DNA from: Azolla caroliniana
Taxonomy: Eukaryota; Polypodiophyta
Assembly: GCA_043228905.1 (NCBI GenBank)
Contig: JBHGNT010000011.1
Span: forward strand, 3,534,001 to 3,598,000
Reading direction: 5' to 3'
Length of the DNA: 64,000 nucleotides
The notes beneath the pieces were generated by a model that had not been told where the DNA came from, did not search any database, and saw nothing but the letters and a program-made list of their open reading frames with translations. Shown one piece after another: positions 12,993-22,265 of this stretch (its first letter is position 1; each line of letters starts with the position of its first letter). The position numbers were made by a program, and so were the translations under genes.

Positions 12993-13222
12993 GGTTCAAC
13001 TCCTACTGCATCGAAAAGAATGCATTGGATGGATGCCTGGGCATTGAGAGGGAAGGACGCTTCCAAAGGCGAAAGGCCATGGGGAGATACCGTCTGTGAT
13101 CCATGGGTTTCCAATCGGGAAACCGTATCCAAGCTTGCTGGGCATGCCGTGTGCTGCGGCTCTGCCTCGGACTTGAGAAACTTAGCGAACTGAAATATCA
13201 TTGTAGCTAAAGGAAAGGAAAT
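12993..13222 (+). pseudogene. Mitochondrial-type LSU (26S/23S) rRNA fragment, 5' part
   Basis: From about 13015 the sequence shows the start of bacterial/mitochondrial-type large-subunit rRNA: GGATGGATGCCTGGGCATTG, then GAAGGACGC, GGGGAGATACCG, TTTCCAATCGGGAAACC and AACTGAAA. This is domain I in the right order. It breaks off at GGAAAGGAAAT, where RLC-2 is inserted, and resumes at 24744. The plastid version of the following region differs (AAAGCAAAAGCGATTCC rather than AAATCAACCGAGA), so a mitochondrial origin is the better reading. It is a nuclear copy of organelle DNA and would not make a functional rRNA. Confidence 0.85.
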
Positions 13223-13324
13223 TATTGAGAATCAAGCTCAACATAGCACAACGTGTGAACACACCTTTTGAGAATCTATGATTACTCAAAGGTCAAGAGT
13301 CACCACTACTCTCTACACATTAAC

Positions 13325-13357
13325 TATGTGTCATAGAATCATATTCTATGACACATA
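13325..13357. promoter_or_regulatory. 33-bp palindrome in the U3 of RLC-2
   Basis: The arm TATGTGTCATAGAAT and its exact reverse complement are separated by CAT. The same structure is intact in the 3' LTR at 24383-24415. It lies about 95 bp upstream of the TATA box, where a dimeric transcription factor could bind. The binding factor is unknown. Confidence 0.7.
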
Positions 13358-13452
13358 ACTAATGAGTTACATATTCCCCATGACTATGAGTCTTCACATT
13401 CCCCAAGAGAGAGAGTGATTGTTGTAAAGTTAATGAAGAGAGAGGGTGACTC

Positions 13453-13460
13453 TATATAAA
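13453..13460 (+). promoter_or_regulatory. TATA box of RLC-2 LTR
   Basis: TATATAAA, copied at about 24511 in the 3' LTR. It is followed about 30 bp later by TACTTCATACC, a plausible start region. The position in mid-LTR is standard for the U3/R boundary. Confidence 0.6.
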
Positions 13461-13852
13461 GCACCCTCCTCATACTTCATACCAAGTCGGTTGTGACTCC
13501 TTGTTATGCTACATTTTGTAAATCTCATTCTACTTGTGAAATATACACCTTCTTCTTGAGTATTCTATTTTCCTATCATTTATCTATCTTGAGTTCTCTT
13601 TTCTCTTCACTCTTCTTCTCTCACACATATACGCACATAACACACATCTATTCTGCTACACAAGAATCACCATTGATTCTTTACATGGTATCAGAGCGAT
13701 TTGGTAGCTCGATTTAGCCCACTCGCCTCATCGTGATCGTGTGTTGTGCTCTACACCGATGTTCAAGAAGAACCAACTCATCGCTATCATAATACCACTA
13801 CATAACTCGTGTTCGAGAGAGAAGGAAAAGAAGAAAGGAAGCTTAATCGACA

Positions 13853-14441
13853 ATGAATACTCAAATGGGGAGCGCCCTCCCTAGCGAGAAGTTGGACCGA
13901 AACAACTTCGCATCTTGGGAGTACAAGATGCACCAATACCTTGTCGGCCAAGGCTATTGGGGTTACATCAAGGGAGCACAAGAAAACCGACCCAAGCCGG
14001 AAGACGCCGACTATGCAACATGGGAGCAAGTGGCAAACCAAGTGATGTATTGCTTGGCGACATGTGTTCATGACCAAATGCTCGGCTACATTCGAGAAGC
14101 CGAGACGCCGAAGGAAGCGTGGGAGAATCTACGGAAGATTTTCGCTGCCAACACGACTGCGAGAAAGCTTCAACTCCGCCAAGAGTTGAATAACATTCAA
14201 CAACGGGATATGTCCATTACAAGCTACACCTTGAAGATCAAGGAGCTTTGCGACTCGCTCGGCTCGATAAGCGTTAATGTGGACGATGATGAGATGGTGC
14301 AAATATGCCTCGGCAGCCTTGCACCACGATTCGGCACGATGTGGACCGCCGTACTAGCACTGGAGAATCCACCCTCCTTCTTCGATCTTCAATCCATGTT
14401 GTTGGTTGAAGAGAATCATGTTCGAACAAGGAACAACGCCT

Positions 14442-14443
<2 letters not shown>
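13853..14443 (+). pseudogene. RLC-2 gag, 5' part (copia UBN2/retrotrans_gag-type)
   Basis: Starts with ATG and reads through the typical copia Gag N-terminus: EKLDRNNFASWEYKMHQYLVG, then a YCLATCV helix, ARKLQLRQELNN and DEMVQICLGSL. It ends at VEENHVRTRNNASE. In a normal element the frame continues into the Gag zinc knuckle, but here RLC-3 begins in a GA microsatellite directly after it. The continuation is at 20516. Close relatives are the gag genes of RLC-1 and RLC-3. Confidence 0.85.
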
Positions 14444-14513
<70 letters not shown>

Positions 14514-14841
14514 AGAACACAATTTCAAAATTATATCAAGACTCTGTACACACACAATGCTAAGTAGCACTATTTATACAAGTCCTCTTGGGACTGACAG
14601 AAGTACCATGTACTTCAATGCTCACACAAGCATCTGACACTTACTACGAGACTATAGCTACCTAGTAGTCTATCCTATACTAGGCTTTCGATTGGACTTC
14701 CGGTTACAGATTGCACCCGGCCTCCACTGCTTGCCAGTTCGGTTGCTCACCGTCATACCGATCCGTTTCACCCGATCCGTCTCGCTTACCGGCTCCGGCT
14801 TATTCAGTCGATCCGGCTCCGGTTGAGCTTGCCGCTCAACA
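14444..14841 (-). repeat. RLC-3 3' LTR, left end truncated in (GA)n
   Basis: From 14512 it matches 20187-20515. The part corresponding to 20113-20160 is absent, and the GA run (14444-14511) is far longer than in the other LTR (about 20155-20186). TATA (TATAAATA on the minus strand) is at 14571-14578. By eye there are about 10 substitutions against the 5' LTR over 330 bp. Confidence 0.85.
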
Positions 14842-15993
14842 CTCCCCCTCAAGCTCAACCTGAGGTGGGGTCGTAGTGTCGATCTCTGTGGCAGTCGGTT
14901 CTTCCAACCGACTTCTCCTGGCGTCACTCCGCCTTGCTCGCGCTCCTCGTCCGGTCCGGTCCCGTTTGCCGCGACCCCTTTGGTTCTGCGCGCCTCGACC
15001 CTCTCGGTCGGCATGTTTGCTCAATAGGCCCATCTCAGCACTCACGTTGTTGTGACTCCGACGCTTGCCGATCCGTCGGTTTTCCCACGATGGCATCGAC
15101 TTCCGCTGTGTCCGTGTCCCCATGGCCTTCAGTCGATCCGACTCATCCGGATCCATCTGTTGATCCGAGTCAGTTGTCTCCGACTCGTTCCAGCTCTTGT
15201 CCGAATCGGTACACTCCGATTCGACTTCCGGCTTTAGGCCTCTCATCACATCGGACCACTTCCGAGTCTTGGCCTTCTCCATGCTTCCCTCGGCTTCTTC
15301 AGCCGGTGAACCGAAATCGAATTCTTCATTCGACTCCGCATCATGGTTAGTACCGTCGTGATGACCTCCGCACAACATGCACTTCTCTTCCTGAGTGCAC
15401 AACTCTTCTTCACAGCCGCTTGCTCCGACCTGTTCGGATGTGTCGACTTCCTTCGTCGACTCGACTGACTTCATCTTCTTGTCTCCTCTTCTTCCGGCTT
15501 TCCTCTTACCGACTGGTTCAACAGTTTTTTTTTGGCCTTTGCCCGTTTCGGTAGAGACTTTGCCCTTGCTTCTCCCCCTCAAGTGCGGCACGTCGAGATG
15601 TTGAATACCAAGCATGTCGGTAAAGTGCTGCAACTTGTCCGATCCGAGCGGCTTGGTGAAGATGTCGGCAACTTGCCGATCCGTATGAACATACCGTAGG
15701 TCAACTTCACCGCTCAGGACCCGCTCACGCACGAAGTGGTAGTGCACCTCGATGTGCTTTGTGCGAGCATGGAACATAGGGTTCCTGGCGAGCTGCAGAC
15801 TGCTCATGTTATCGCAGTAAATCGGGATCGGGGTCGGTACCTCGATCCGCAAGTCTCGCAGCAGTCGCTGAAGCCAGATGGCTTCACAAGTGGCAACGGT
15901 AGCGGCCCGGTACTCAGCCTCAGTGCTTGACAAAGCCACTGTGGGCTGCTTCTTGCTGCTCCACGCAACGGCCGTGCTACCTATGGAGAACAT
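14836..15993 (-). pseudogene. RLC-3 RNase H with a ~230-residue in-frame C-terminal extension
   Basis: The first ~140 residues are a standard copia RNase H end ([49 protein letters not shown]). The frame then does not stop after the usual LRG-type end. It continues about 230 codons through a highly charged, Ser/Glu/Lys/Arg-rich region. One Cys/His cluster there ([13 protein letters not shown]) resembles a CCHH knuckle. The frame stops only at the 3' LTR border, where its last residues are encoded by the polypurine tract. The extension has no family I recognise and no hydrophobic segment that would make it envelope-like. It could be a chance open frame. Confidence 0.7.
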
Positions 15994-16125
15994 GTATCCG
16001 GAAGTGGAGCGGCGATCAGACGCATCGCCAGCCCAGTCAGCATCTGTATAACCGACAAGCTCTTTGGGTATACCTCGCCGGTATAGCAGTCCCCGGTCCT
16101 TAGTGCTGCTGACATACCGTAATAT

Positions 16126-16791
16126 TCATTGCGCGCACTGAAGGTGCTCCACGGTCGGCTTTTGCATGAACTGACTTACCATGTCGACCGGATAGCTGAT
16201 GTCGGGTCGGGTGATGGTTAAGTAGATCAGGCTTCCGACAACCTGTCGGAACCATTTCTCATTGCAGGCCGGTCCGGAGTTGGGACGGAGCTTCTGGTTC
16301 CGGTCCAGGGGTGTGGAGACAGGTTGGCAATCCGTCATGCCGAACTTATACAGCATATTCAACACGTAATGTCGTTGTGAGAGCAATATGCCGTCGGGGG
16401 TCCGGATCACTTCGATCCCAAGAAAATAATGGAGGTCCCCCAGGTCCTTCATTTCGAATGCGTCCGACAACTGGGACTTGACGCGGTTGATTTCGGGATG
16501 ACCCGGTCCGGTGATGACTAAATCATCCACATACAAGAGTATACATACCGGACCGTCAGAGCCTTGCCGGATGAACAACAAAGAGTCCGACTTAGAGACA
16601 GCAAACCCCAGCTTACGCAACTGGTGCGTGATCTTCGCGTTCCAAGCTCGGGGGGCTTGCTTCAAGCCGTAAAGCGACTTCTTCAGTCGGCATACCGCCG
16701 ACTTGTTCATCTCCGATTGAAATCCGAGGGGCTGAGTCATAAAGACTTCTTCTTCAAGCTCTCCTTGAAGGAAGGCGTTCTTCACATCCAT
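16126..16791 (-). pseudogene. RLC-3 reverse transcriptase, C-terminal part
   Basis: RVT_2-type copia [26 protein letters not shown], the catalytic YVDD ([11 protein letters not shown]), [12 protein letters not shown] and [14 protein letters not shown]. The active-site aspartates are intact. The frame is closed on both sides by single stops that look like C-to-T changes: CAG to TAG before MDVKN, and CGA to TGA before ILRYV. Confidence 0.9.
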
Positions 16792-17184
16792 CTAGTGAAG
16801 ATGCCACCCCCTTGCCGCAGCAACCGCCAGTACCACACGAACTGTCGTCATCTTCGCCACAGGAGCGAAGGTCTCTTCGTAGTCGATTCCGTGGGTCTGC
16901 GCGTATCCCTTCGCCACTAACCGGGCTTTGTACCGGTTAATAGAACCGTCGGCGTTGTACTTGACCTTGTACACCCACTTGCATCCGATCGGTTTACACT
17001 GACGGGGAGGATCAACTAGGTCCCAAGTTTCGTTGGCATCGAGTGCCCGCATTTCTTCGTCCATAGCGGCACGCCAATTTGTGTCCTTTGCCGCTTCTGC
17101 GTAGCTCTCCGGCTCACGCACTTCTGTCACCTTAGTCATGTACGCATAATGATGCACCATGTATTCATTGTACCCGTACCGCAT
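16792..17184 (-). pseudogene. RLC-3 reverse transcriptase, N-terminal part
   Basis: Contains [62 protein letters not shown] and [23 protein letters not shown], the usual start of copia RT. It ends at the stop before MDVKN and joins 16791 in frame, so the RT domain is one nonsense mutation away from continuous. Confidence 0.88.
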
Positions 17185-17196
17185 GATGGGATCCTT

Positions 17197-17484
17197 CTAG
17201 CGGGTTGATCGGAGCAACACACCGTCACCTGATTTGAGGCCCTTCTTGGCCAGTTCAGTCTTCGTTGCCGAAGATCCGCCTTTCTTCTTTCCGGAGTCGG
17301 ATACGCACCGATCCGACTCATCGTTGCCGGTTTCGAATTCCGACATCTTCCTCTTCCCCTTCTCTTTGCGCGTGAACCGTTTCCTTGGTTCCTTGCGTGG
17401 GGAGAGCACGGCAGAGTCTCCACCACTTGCTGTCTCTTCATCTGACTGGTCCAACCGACTCAGTCGCTCGTTCGGTCCACTCAA
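17197..17484 (-). pseudogene. RLC-3 linker between integrase and RT
   Basis: Low-complexity hydrophilic segment (Ser, Glu, Lys, Arg), the normal hinge between integrase and RT in copia polyproteins. A TAG stop at its end separates it from the RT start at 17184. No enzymatic motif. Confidence 0.6.
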
Positions 17485-17534
17485 CCGTAACGATTCCGGA
17501 CCCTCAGCTTGAGTCCCGGCTTCACCATCCTCTG

Positions 17535-19880
17535 CTAGGGCTGATCAGGCTCACTGGCCTGATCTTCCGGCATTGGGTCGGGATTGAAAGTCGGAGTCGG
17601 TACGGAGTACCAGGATGCCGATTCATCGAACTCGACATCCCGGCTAACTCGGACTTCCTTCGTCCGGGGGTTATAGCACTTATACCCCTTTTGCTCTTGA
17701 GCATAGCCGACTAGGATGCATTTTTCCGATTTTGCATCCAGCTTTCTCCGCTTCTGATCCGGCACATGCACATACGCTATGCTGCCGAATATCCGAAGGT
17801 GTCTTAAGTTCGGCTTGCGCCCGAAATACAGCTCATGAGCTGACACCTTGTCACCAATGCGGTTTTGTATGTAGACGGCCGTCTGGACCGCCTCCGCCCA
17901 GTAGAACCGGGGCATGCTCTTTTCCTCCAGCATTGCCCTTGCCGCTTCGACGAGTGTCCGGTTCTTCCTTTCAGCCACACCGTTTTGCTCCGGTGTGTAT
18001 CTGCAACTGAACTCTCGCCGAATTCCCTTCTGCTGCAGATAACTAGTGAATTGGCCGGAAAAATATTCCTTTCCGCCATCCGACCGAAGGCATTTGATCT
18101 TCCTCTCTGATTCCCGTTCCACCATCTTCTGGAGGCTCCGGAAACAGTCGAAGACTTCGCTCTTCCGCTCAATGAGGTAGATCCAAGTATGTCGAGTATA
18201 GTCGTCGATGAAGGAGACGAAGTATCGGCTCCCGCCAAGGCTTACACTTTGTGCCGGTCCCCACACATCCGAATGGATGAGATTGAGCTTGTTACGGCTC
18301 CAGTTCCGTTCGGTGGGGAATGGAAGCCGGTGTTGCTTCCCAAGTTGGCAGGCTTCACAAATTTCGGCTCTCCGACCGTTGAACTTCGGCAAACCGAAAA
18401 CGACTTGTTTCATTTGCAGGTCTTGAAGCCTCCGGTAGTTGACGTGGCCTATCCGCTTGTGCCACAGGTCGATGTCCAACTCGACCTTGTGTCGTTTCGC
18501 GAACAGAGCGGTACCAAAGTCATTGGTGTTGAGGATAAACATCCTCCCGTCTCTGTGCCCTTGCGCAATGACTTCGCCCTCATCCTCAATGAAGCACCCG
18601 AGGTGCGTAAACCGCACCTGCATCCCCTGGTCGACAATCTGACCGACGGACACTAGGTTCTTCGTGATTGTCGGAACGTGTAATACGTTCATCAGCTTCC
18701 CTTTCTGTCCGACGTGGCTTAGAGGGACTTCTCCGACGTGCACGATTGGGTGAGGAGTGTCGTCTCCGGTTTCGACTACTCCTGGTTGATCCGGTTTCTC
18801 CAGAAAGGAGAACCACTCTTTGTGGCTCGTCATGTGGTTCGACGCGCCAGAATCAACATACCACACTTCCTCCGTTTTGGAAGTGGTCTTCTTCATTGAG
18901 TTTGCCTTGTGATTCATCACCAAGGCTGGCCCCTTACCGGCCTTTCCGGTTCCGGATCCTCCTGATCCGTTTGCGTAGTGCGAGTTTTGCCGGCCATCCT
19001 TACCGGTCTTGCCGGATCCGGATTTGTCCGAATGGGCACGCTTTCTCCAGCACTCACTTTCCCTGTGGCCTTTTTTGCCACAGTACCAACATTCCGTAGC
19101 GGATTTGTCTTGCCGGCTTCCGGCACCGCCTTGACTCCCCCTGCTTGTGGAAGTCCCGGAACTGCTGTCGGCACACTCATAGTGCCTCCGTTCCTGCTCT
19201 TGCCGGCCGCCTCCATTGCGTGCCAACCCACCTCTTCCACCACGCCCACGGAGCCGATCCGTTCCCGTGTACAACATTCGGCTGTCCGGGGATGCACTGG
19301 TAGATGCACCGGCGTGGTTCTCCTCTACAAGGAGCATCGACTGTAAGTCGAAGAATGAGGGGGTATTCTCCCTTGTACACACCGCAGTCCGGAACGCTCC
19401 GAACTTGGACGCCAGGCCTCCGAGGCATACCTGCACCATCTCGTCTTCCTCTACGGTAACATTGATAGAGGCGAGCGAGTCGCAGATCTCCTTTATCCGG
19501 CCCGTGTAGTCTGCCACGGACATGTTCTTCTGTCGAACATTGCTCAACTCCTGTTTGAGTTGCAGCTTCCGGGCAGTGGTGCTTGCGGCGAAAACCTTTT
19601 TCAGGTTCCCCCAAGCATCCTTCGGTGTCTTGGCGTCACGGATGTGGCTGAGCAGCTGATCGCCGACACTGGACGCGAAGCAGTACATCACCTTGCTTGC
19701 CGCATGTTCCCATACCGGGAAGTCCTTGTGTGCCGAGTCGGGCGCCGCATCATTCGCTCCTTCGACATAACTCCAGTACCCGTGTCCAAGCAGGTACTGG
19801 TGCATCTTGTAAGACCAGGATGCGTAGTTGCTCCTGTCGAGCTTCTCCACCGGGAGCGATGTAGCCATGCCTCTATCCAT
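17535..19880 (-). CDS. RLC-3 Gag-protease-integrase polyprotein segment
   Basis: 781 codons from an ATG at 19880. Gag occupies residues 1-200 (EKLDRSNYASWSYKMHQYLLG). The CCHC zinc knuckle CWYCGKKGHRESEC is at about 264-277. The aspartic protease active site VDSGASNH is at about 342-349. The pre-integrase zinc region follows (LWHKRIGH...CEACQLGKQ). The integrase catalytic triad is D537 (HSDVWGP), D601 (RSDGGKEY) and E637 (NGVAERKN), 35 residues between the last two. All key residues are present. The segment ends with a stop after the integrase (EDQASEPDQP), before the RT linker. It is the best-preserved copia frame in the window. Confidence 0.9.
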   Translation of the reverse strand: MDRGMATSLPVEKLDRSNYASWSYKMHQYLLGHGYWSYVEGANDAAPDSAHKDFPVWEHAASKVMYCFASSVGDQLLSHIRDAKTPKDAWGNLKKVFAASTTARKLQLKQELSNVRQKNMSVADYTGRIKEICDSLASINVTVEEDEMVQVCLGGLASKFGAFRTAVCTRENTPSFFDLQSMLLVEENHAGASTSASPDSRMLYTGTDRLRGRGGRGGLARNGGGRQEQERRHYECADSSSGTSTSRGSQGGAGSRQDKSATECWYCGKKGHRESECWRKRAHSDKSGSGKTGKDGRQNSHYANGSGGSGTGKAGKGPALVMNHKANSMKKTTSKTEEVWYVDSGASNHMTSHKEWFSFLEKPDQPGVVETGDDTPHPIVHVGEVPLSHVGQKGKLMNVLHVPTITKNLVSVGQIVDQGMQVRFTHLGCFIEDEGEVIAQGHRDGRMFILNTNDFGTALFAKRHKVELDIDLWHKRIGHVNYRRLQDLQMKQVVFGLPKFNGRRAEICEACQLGKQHRLPFPTERNWSRNKLNLIHSDVWGPAQSVSLGGSRYFVSFIDDYTRHTWIYLIERKSEVFDCFRSLQKMVERESERKIKCLRSDGGKEYFSGQFTSYLQQKGIRREFSCRYTPEQNGVAERKNRTLVEAARAMLEEKSMPRFYWAEAVQTAVYIQNRIGDKVSAHELYFGRKPNLRHLRIFGSIAYVHVPDQKRRKLDAKSEKCILVGYAQEQKGYKCYNPRTKEVRVSRDVEFDESASWYSVPTPTFNPDPMPEDQASEPDQP

Positions 19881-19914
19881 GTCTTCTACTGTGTTTGTTT
19901 TCGACCTGTTAGGG

Positions 19915-20112
19915 TTTTCTTCTCAAGAGTAAATGTCTGTAGCAGAGGTTCTCAACCCTCGTGCCCTGATACCGAGCAGAACTGTTAGGGTTTTCTTCTC
20001 AAGAGTAAATGTCTGCAGCAGAGGTTCTCAACCCTCGCGCCCTGATACCATGTTTTCTTCTCAAGAGTAAATGTCTGCAACAGAGGTTCTCAACCCTCGC
20101 GCTCTGATACCA
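19915..20112 (-). repeat. RLC-3 leader: tandem repeat carrying three primer-binding-site copies
   Basis: The unit TCTCAAGAGTAAATGTCTG recurs at 19921, 19997 and 20059. Each copy ends in a CCTGATACC or CTCTGATACCA sequence at 19962-19973, 20039-20050 and 20101-20112. Read on the element strand, these are three GGTATCAG-type primer sites, of which the one next to the LTR is the best match to initiator tRNA-Met. Confidence 0.8.
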
Positions 20113-20151
20113 TGTAAACGTAAGTGTTTGCGGAAGCGTAAAACAGAGAAC

Positions 20152-20187
<36 letters not shown>

Positions 20188-20515
20188 AGAACACAATTTC
20201 AAAATTATATCAAGACTCTGTACACACACTGTGCTAAGTAGCACTATTTATACAAGTCCTCTTGGGACTGACAGAAGTACCATGTACTTCAATGCTCACA
20301 CAAGCATCTGACACTTACTACGAGACTATAGCTACCTAGTTGTCTATCCTATACTAGGCTTCCGATTGGACTTCCGGTTACAGATTGCACTCGGCCTCCA
20401 TTGCTTGCCGGTTCGGTTGCTCACCGTCATACCGATCCGTTTCGCCCTATCCGTCTCGCTTACCGGCTCCGGCTTATTCAGCCGATCCGGCTCCGGTTGA
20501 GCTTGCCGCTCAACA
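20113..20515 (-). repeat. RLC-3 5' LTR
   Basis: Full-length LTR, starting TGTAAACG and ending CTCAACA on the plus strand. It has a GA run at about 20155-20186 and TATAAATA on the minus strand at 20245-20252. Confidence 0.9.
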
Positions 20516-20835
20516 TGCTCTACACGTATTCGGACGGAGGAAGAGGACGCGACCGTGCAAGAAGAGGCCGATTCGGCCAAGGACGTGGCGGACAAGGCCC
20601 GATTTACGAAAACAACTCACAATTTCGGCACCAAGACGGAAGCCATTGAGGAACCTTCGGAAGAAGGGGGAGCTTCCATTCCAGTCTTAACCGACAAAGC
20701 TAGGTCGAATGCGGATATTGCGGAAAAATCGGTCACCACGAAGAAGAATGTTGTAAGAAGATACGCGAGTCAGCTTCCACTAGCCGACAACTCACCAATT
20801 ACGCCATCAACTCCGACTATGACGATCACGGCGGA
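20516..20835 (+). pseudogene. RLC-2 gag, 3' part with zinc knuckle
   Basis: Resumes with MLYTYSDGGRGR, matching the same Gag position in RLC-3 (MLYTGTDRLRGRG). It reaches a CCHC knuckle CGYCGKIGHHEEEC encoded at 20710-20751. This is the direct continuation of 13853-14443 on the far side of RLC-3. A frameshift separates the knuckle from the preceding part. Confidence 0.85.
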
Positions 20836-21258
20836 ATGTTCGTGATGAGACATAGAGTGAATTCTATGTCGACCTCTACTTCTACTAGTGCCTCCGGTCC
20901 GGAAGACGTATGGTTCGTCGATTCCGGTGCCTCGAACCATATGACATCGCGTCAAGAATGGTTCCAAGAACTTCGAGAGCTAGAACGACCCGACTATGTT
21001 GAAACCAGAGACGACACTACGCATCTGATTTGGCACATCGACAATGTTTCGTTCGGAGAAGAAGGTAAGCAAACTTATATTAAAAATGTCTTGCATGTAC
21101 CAACTATCATGAAGAATTTGGTCTTCGTCGGCCAAATTGTAGAGCAAGGAATGCAAGTACGATTTAATCAAGGCGGTTGCTTCATCGAAAAAGAGGGCCG
21201 ACTCATCGCTCGCGGACGAAGAGAGGGCCGAATGTTCATTCTCGACTCACAGAGATGA
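20836..21258 (+). pseudogene. RLC-2 aspartic protease and pre-integrase region
   Basis: The protease site VDSGASNH is intact. It is followed by VETRDDTTHLI, NVLHVPTIMKNLV and RRGRMFIL, the characteristic protease-to-pre-integrase segment. A stop follows at the end of this frame. Confidence 0.85.
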
Positions 21259-22130
21259 AATCGGCCATGTTCGCGAAGGGTGTGAAAGACGATTCCGACA
21301 TATAGTTATGGCACAAGCGGATTGGCCATATAAATCTCCAAAAGCTCAAGGCAATGCAATCAAAAGGAGTCTTCATCAAGCTCCCGACATTCACGGAGAA
21401 AGAGATTGAAGGCGTGTGTGCCGCTTGCCAATTCGGCAAGCAACATCGGCACCCATTTCGAAAGGAGCGGAATGTGAGCAAAGGCGTACTCGACGTAATT
21501 CATTCCGATGTATGGGGTCTGGCTTAGATGGTGACATTCGGCGGAAGCCAATACTATGTGACCTTCATCGACGACTTCTCTAGGCACACTTGGATCTACC
21601 CGATGCGGCAAAAGAGAGAAGTGTTAGGACACTTCCAAAAATTCAAGAATGAAGTCGAGAAAGCCACGGGGCGACATGTACGATGTCTTCGGTCGGATGG
21701 AGGCAAGGAATACTTCTCCGACGAATTTTCGACGTTTCTACAGAAAGAAGGAATACGGCGAGAGTTTTCGTGTCGACATATGCCACAACAAAACGGAGTG
21801 GCCGAACGCAAGAATTGGCACATCCTCGAAGTGGCACGGGCCATGATGAACGAAAAGCACGTGCCGAAGTCGTACTGGGCAGAAGCGGCTAACACAGTTG
21901 TATATCTCATGAATTGGTGTACGACATCGGGTGTGCATGAACTTACTCCACACGAGAAGTTCTTCGGAAAGAAGCCGGACCTATCGCATGTTCGGATATT
22001 CGGCTCCATTGCATACGTGCACATCCCCGACGAGAAGCGTCAAAAGCTCAACCCGAAGTCGGAGAAATGTATCCTCGTAGGATACTCACTAGAGCAAAAG
22101 GGGTACAAGTGCTACAACCCCTCAACTTGA
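21259..22130 (+). pseudogene. RLC-2 integrase
   Basis: The zinc region LWHKRIGHINLQKL...CAACQFGKQH lies at about 21305-21445. It is followed by HSDVWG and a stop, then the catalytic core in the frame 21528-22130 (RSDGGKEY, NGVAERKN). The D, D and E positions are all present, but a nonsense codon near 21526 and frameshifts at both ends break the gene. Confidence 0.85.
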
Positions 22131-22265
22131 AAATCTCGTGTAAGTCGAGACGTCGTTTTCGACGAGTCCGCATCCTGGTACGCACTAGAGACAACTTCAA
22201 CTTCGATTCCGCTCGAGCTGAATTCCGCCGAAATAGAGATAGAAGCCGAAGATCGACTCACGCGC

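Larger units (their letters stand above)
13223..13685 (+). repeat. RLC-2 5' LTR
   Basis: 463 bp. The expected TG start is mutated to TA, and it ends TTCTTTACA before the primer site. It contains a perfect 15-bp inverted repeat around 13325-13357 and a TATA box at 13453. Confidence 0.92.
14444..20515 (-). mobile_element. RLC-3: Ty1/copia retrotransposon nested in RLC-2 gag
   Basis: Minus-strand copia element. The right (5') LTR is 20113-20515 (TG...CA, 403 bp). The left (3') LTR is 14512-14841 plus a GA tract from 14444, and it lacks the terminal ~47 bp. The primer site lies at 20101-20112 and the polypurine tract at 14842-14853. The coding region runs 19880 down to 14836 with only a few in-frame stops: a long gag-PR-IN frame, then RT, then RNase H plus an unusual extension. 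The flanking gag of RLC-2 continues correctly on both sides, which proves the nesting. No target duplication can be read because the left end is eroded. Confidence 0.9.

Noticed and set aside
14836-15993. Envelope-like gene in RLC-3 (Sirevirus type)
   Set aside because: The extension has no signal peptide, membrane segment or coiled coil. It is merely charged and in frame with RNase H.
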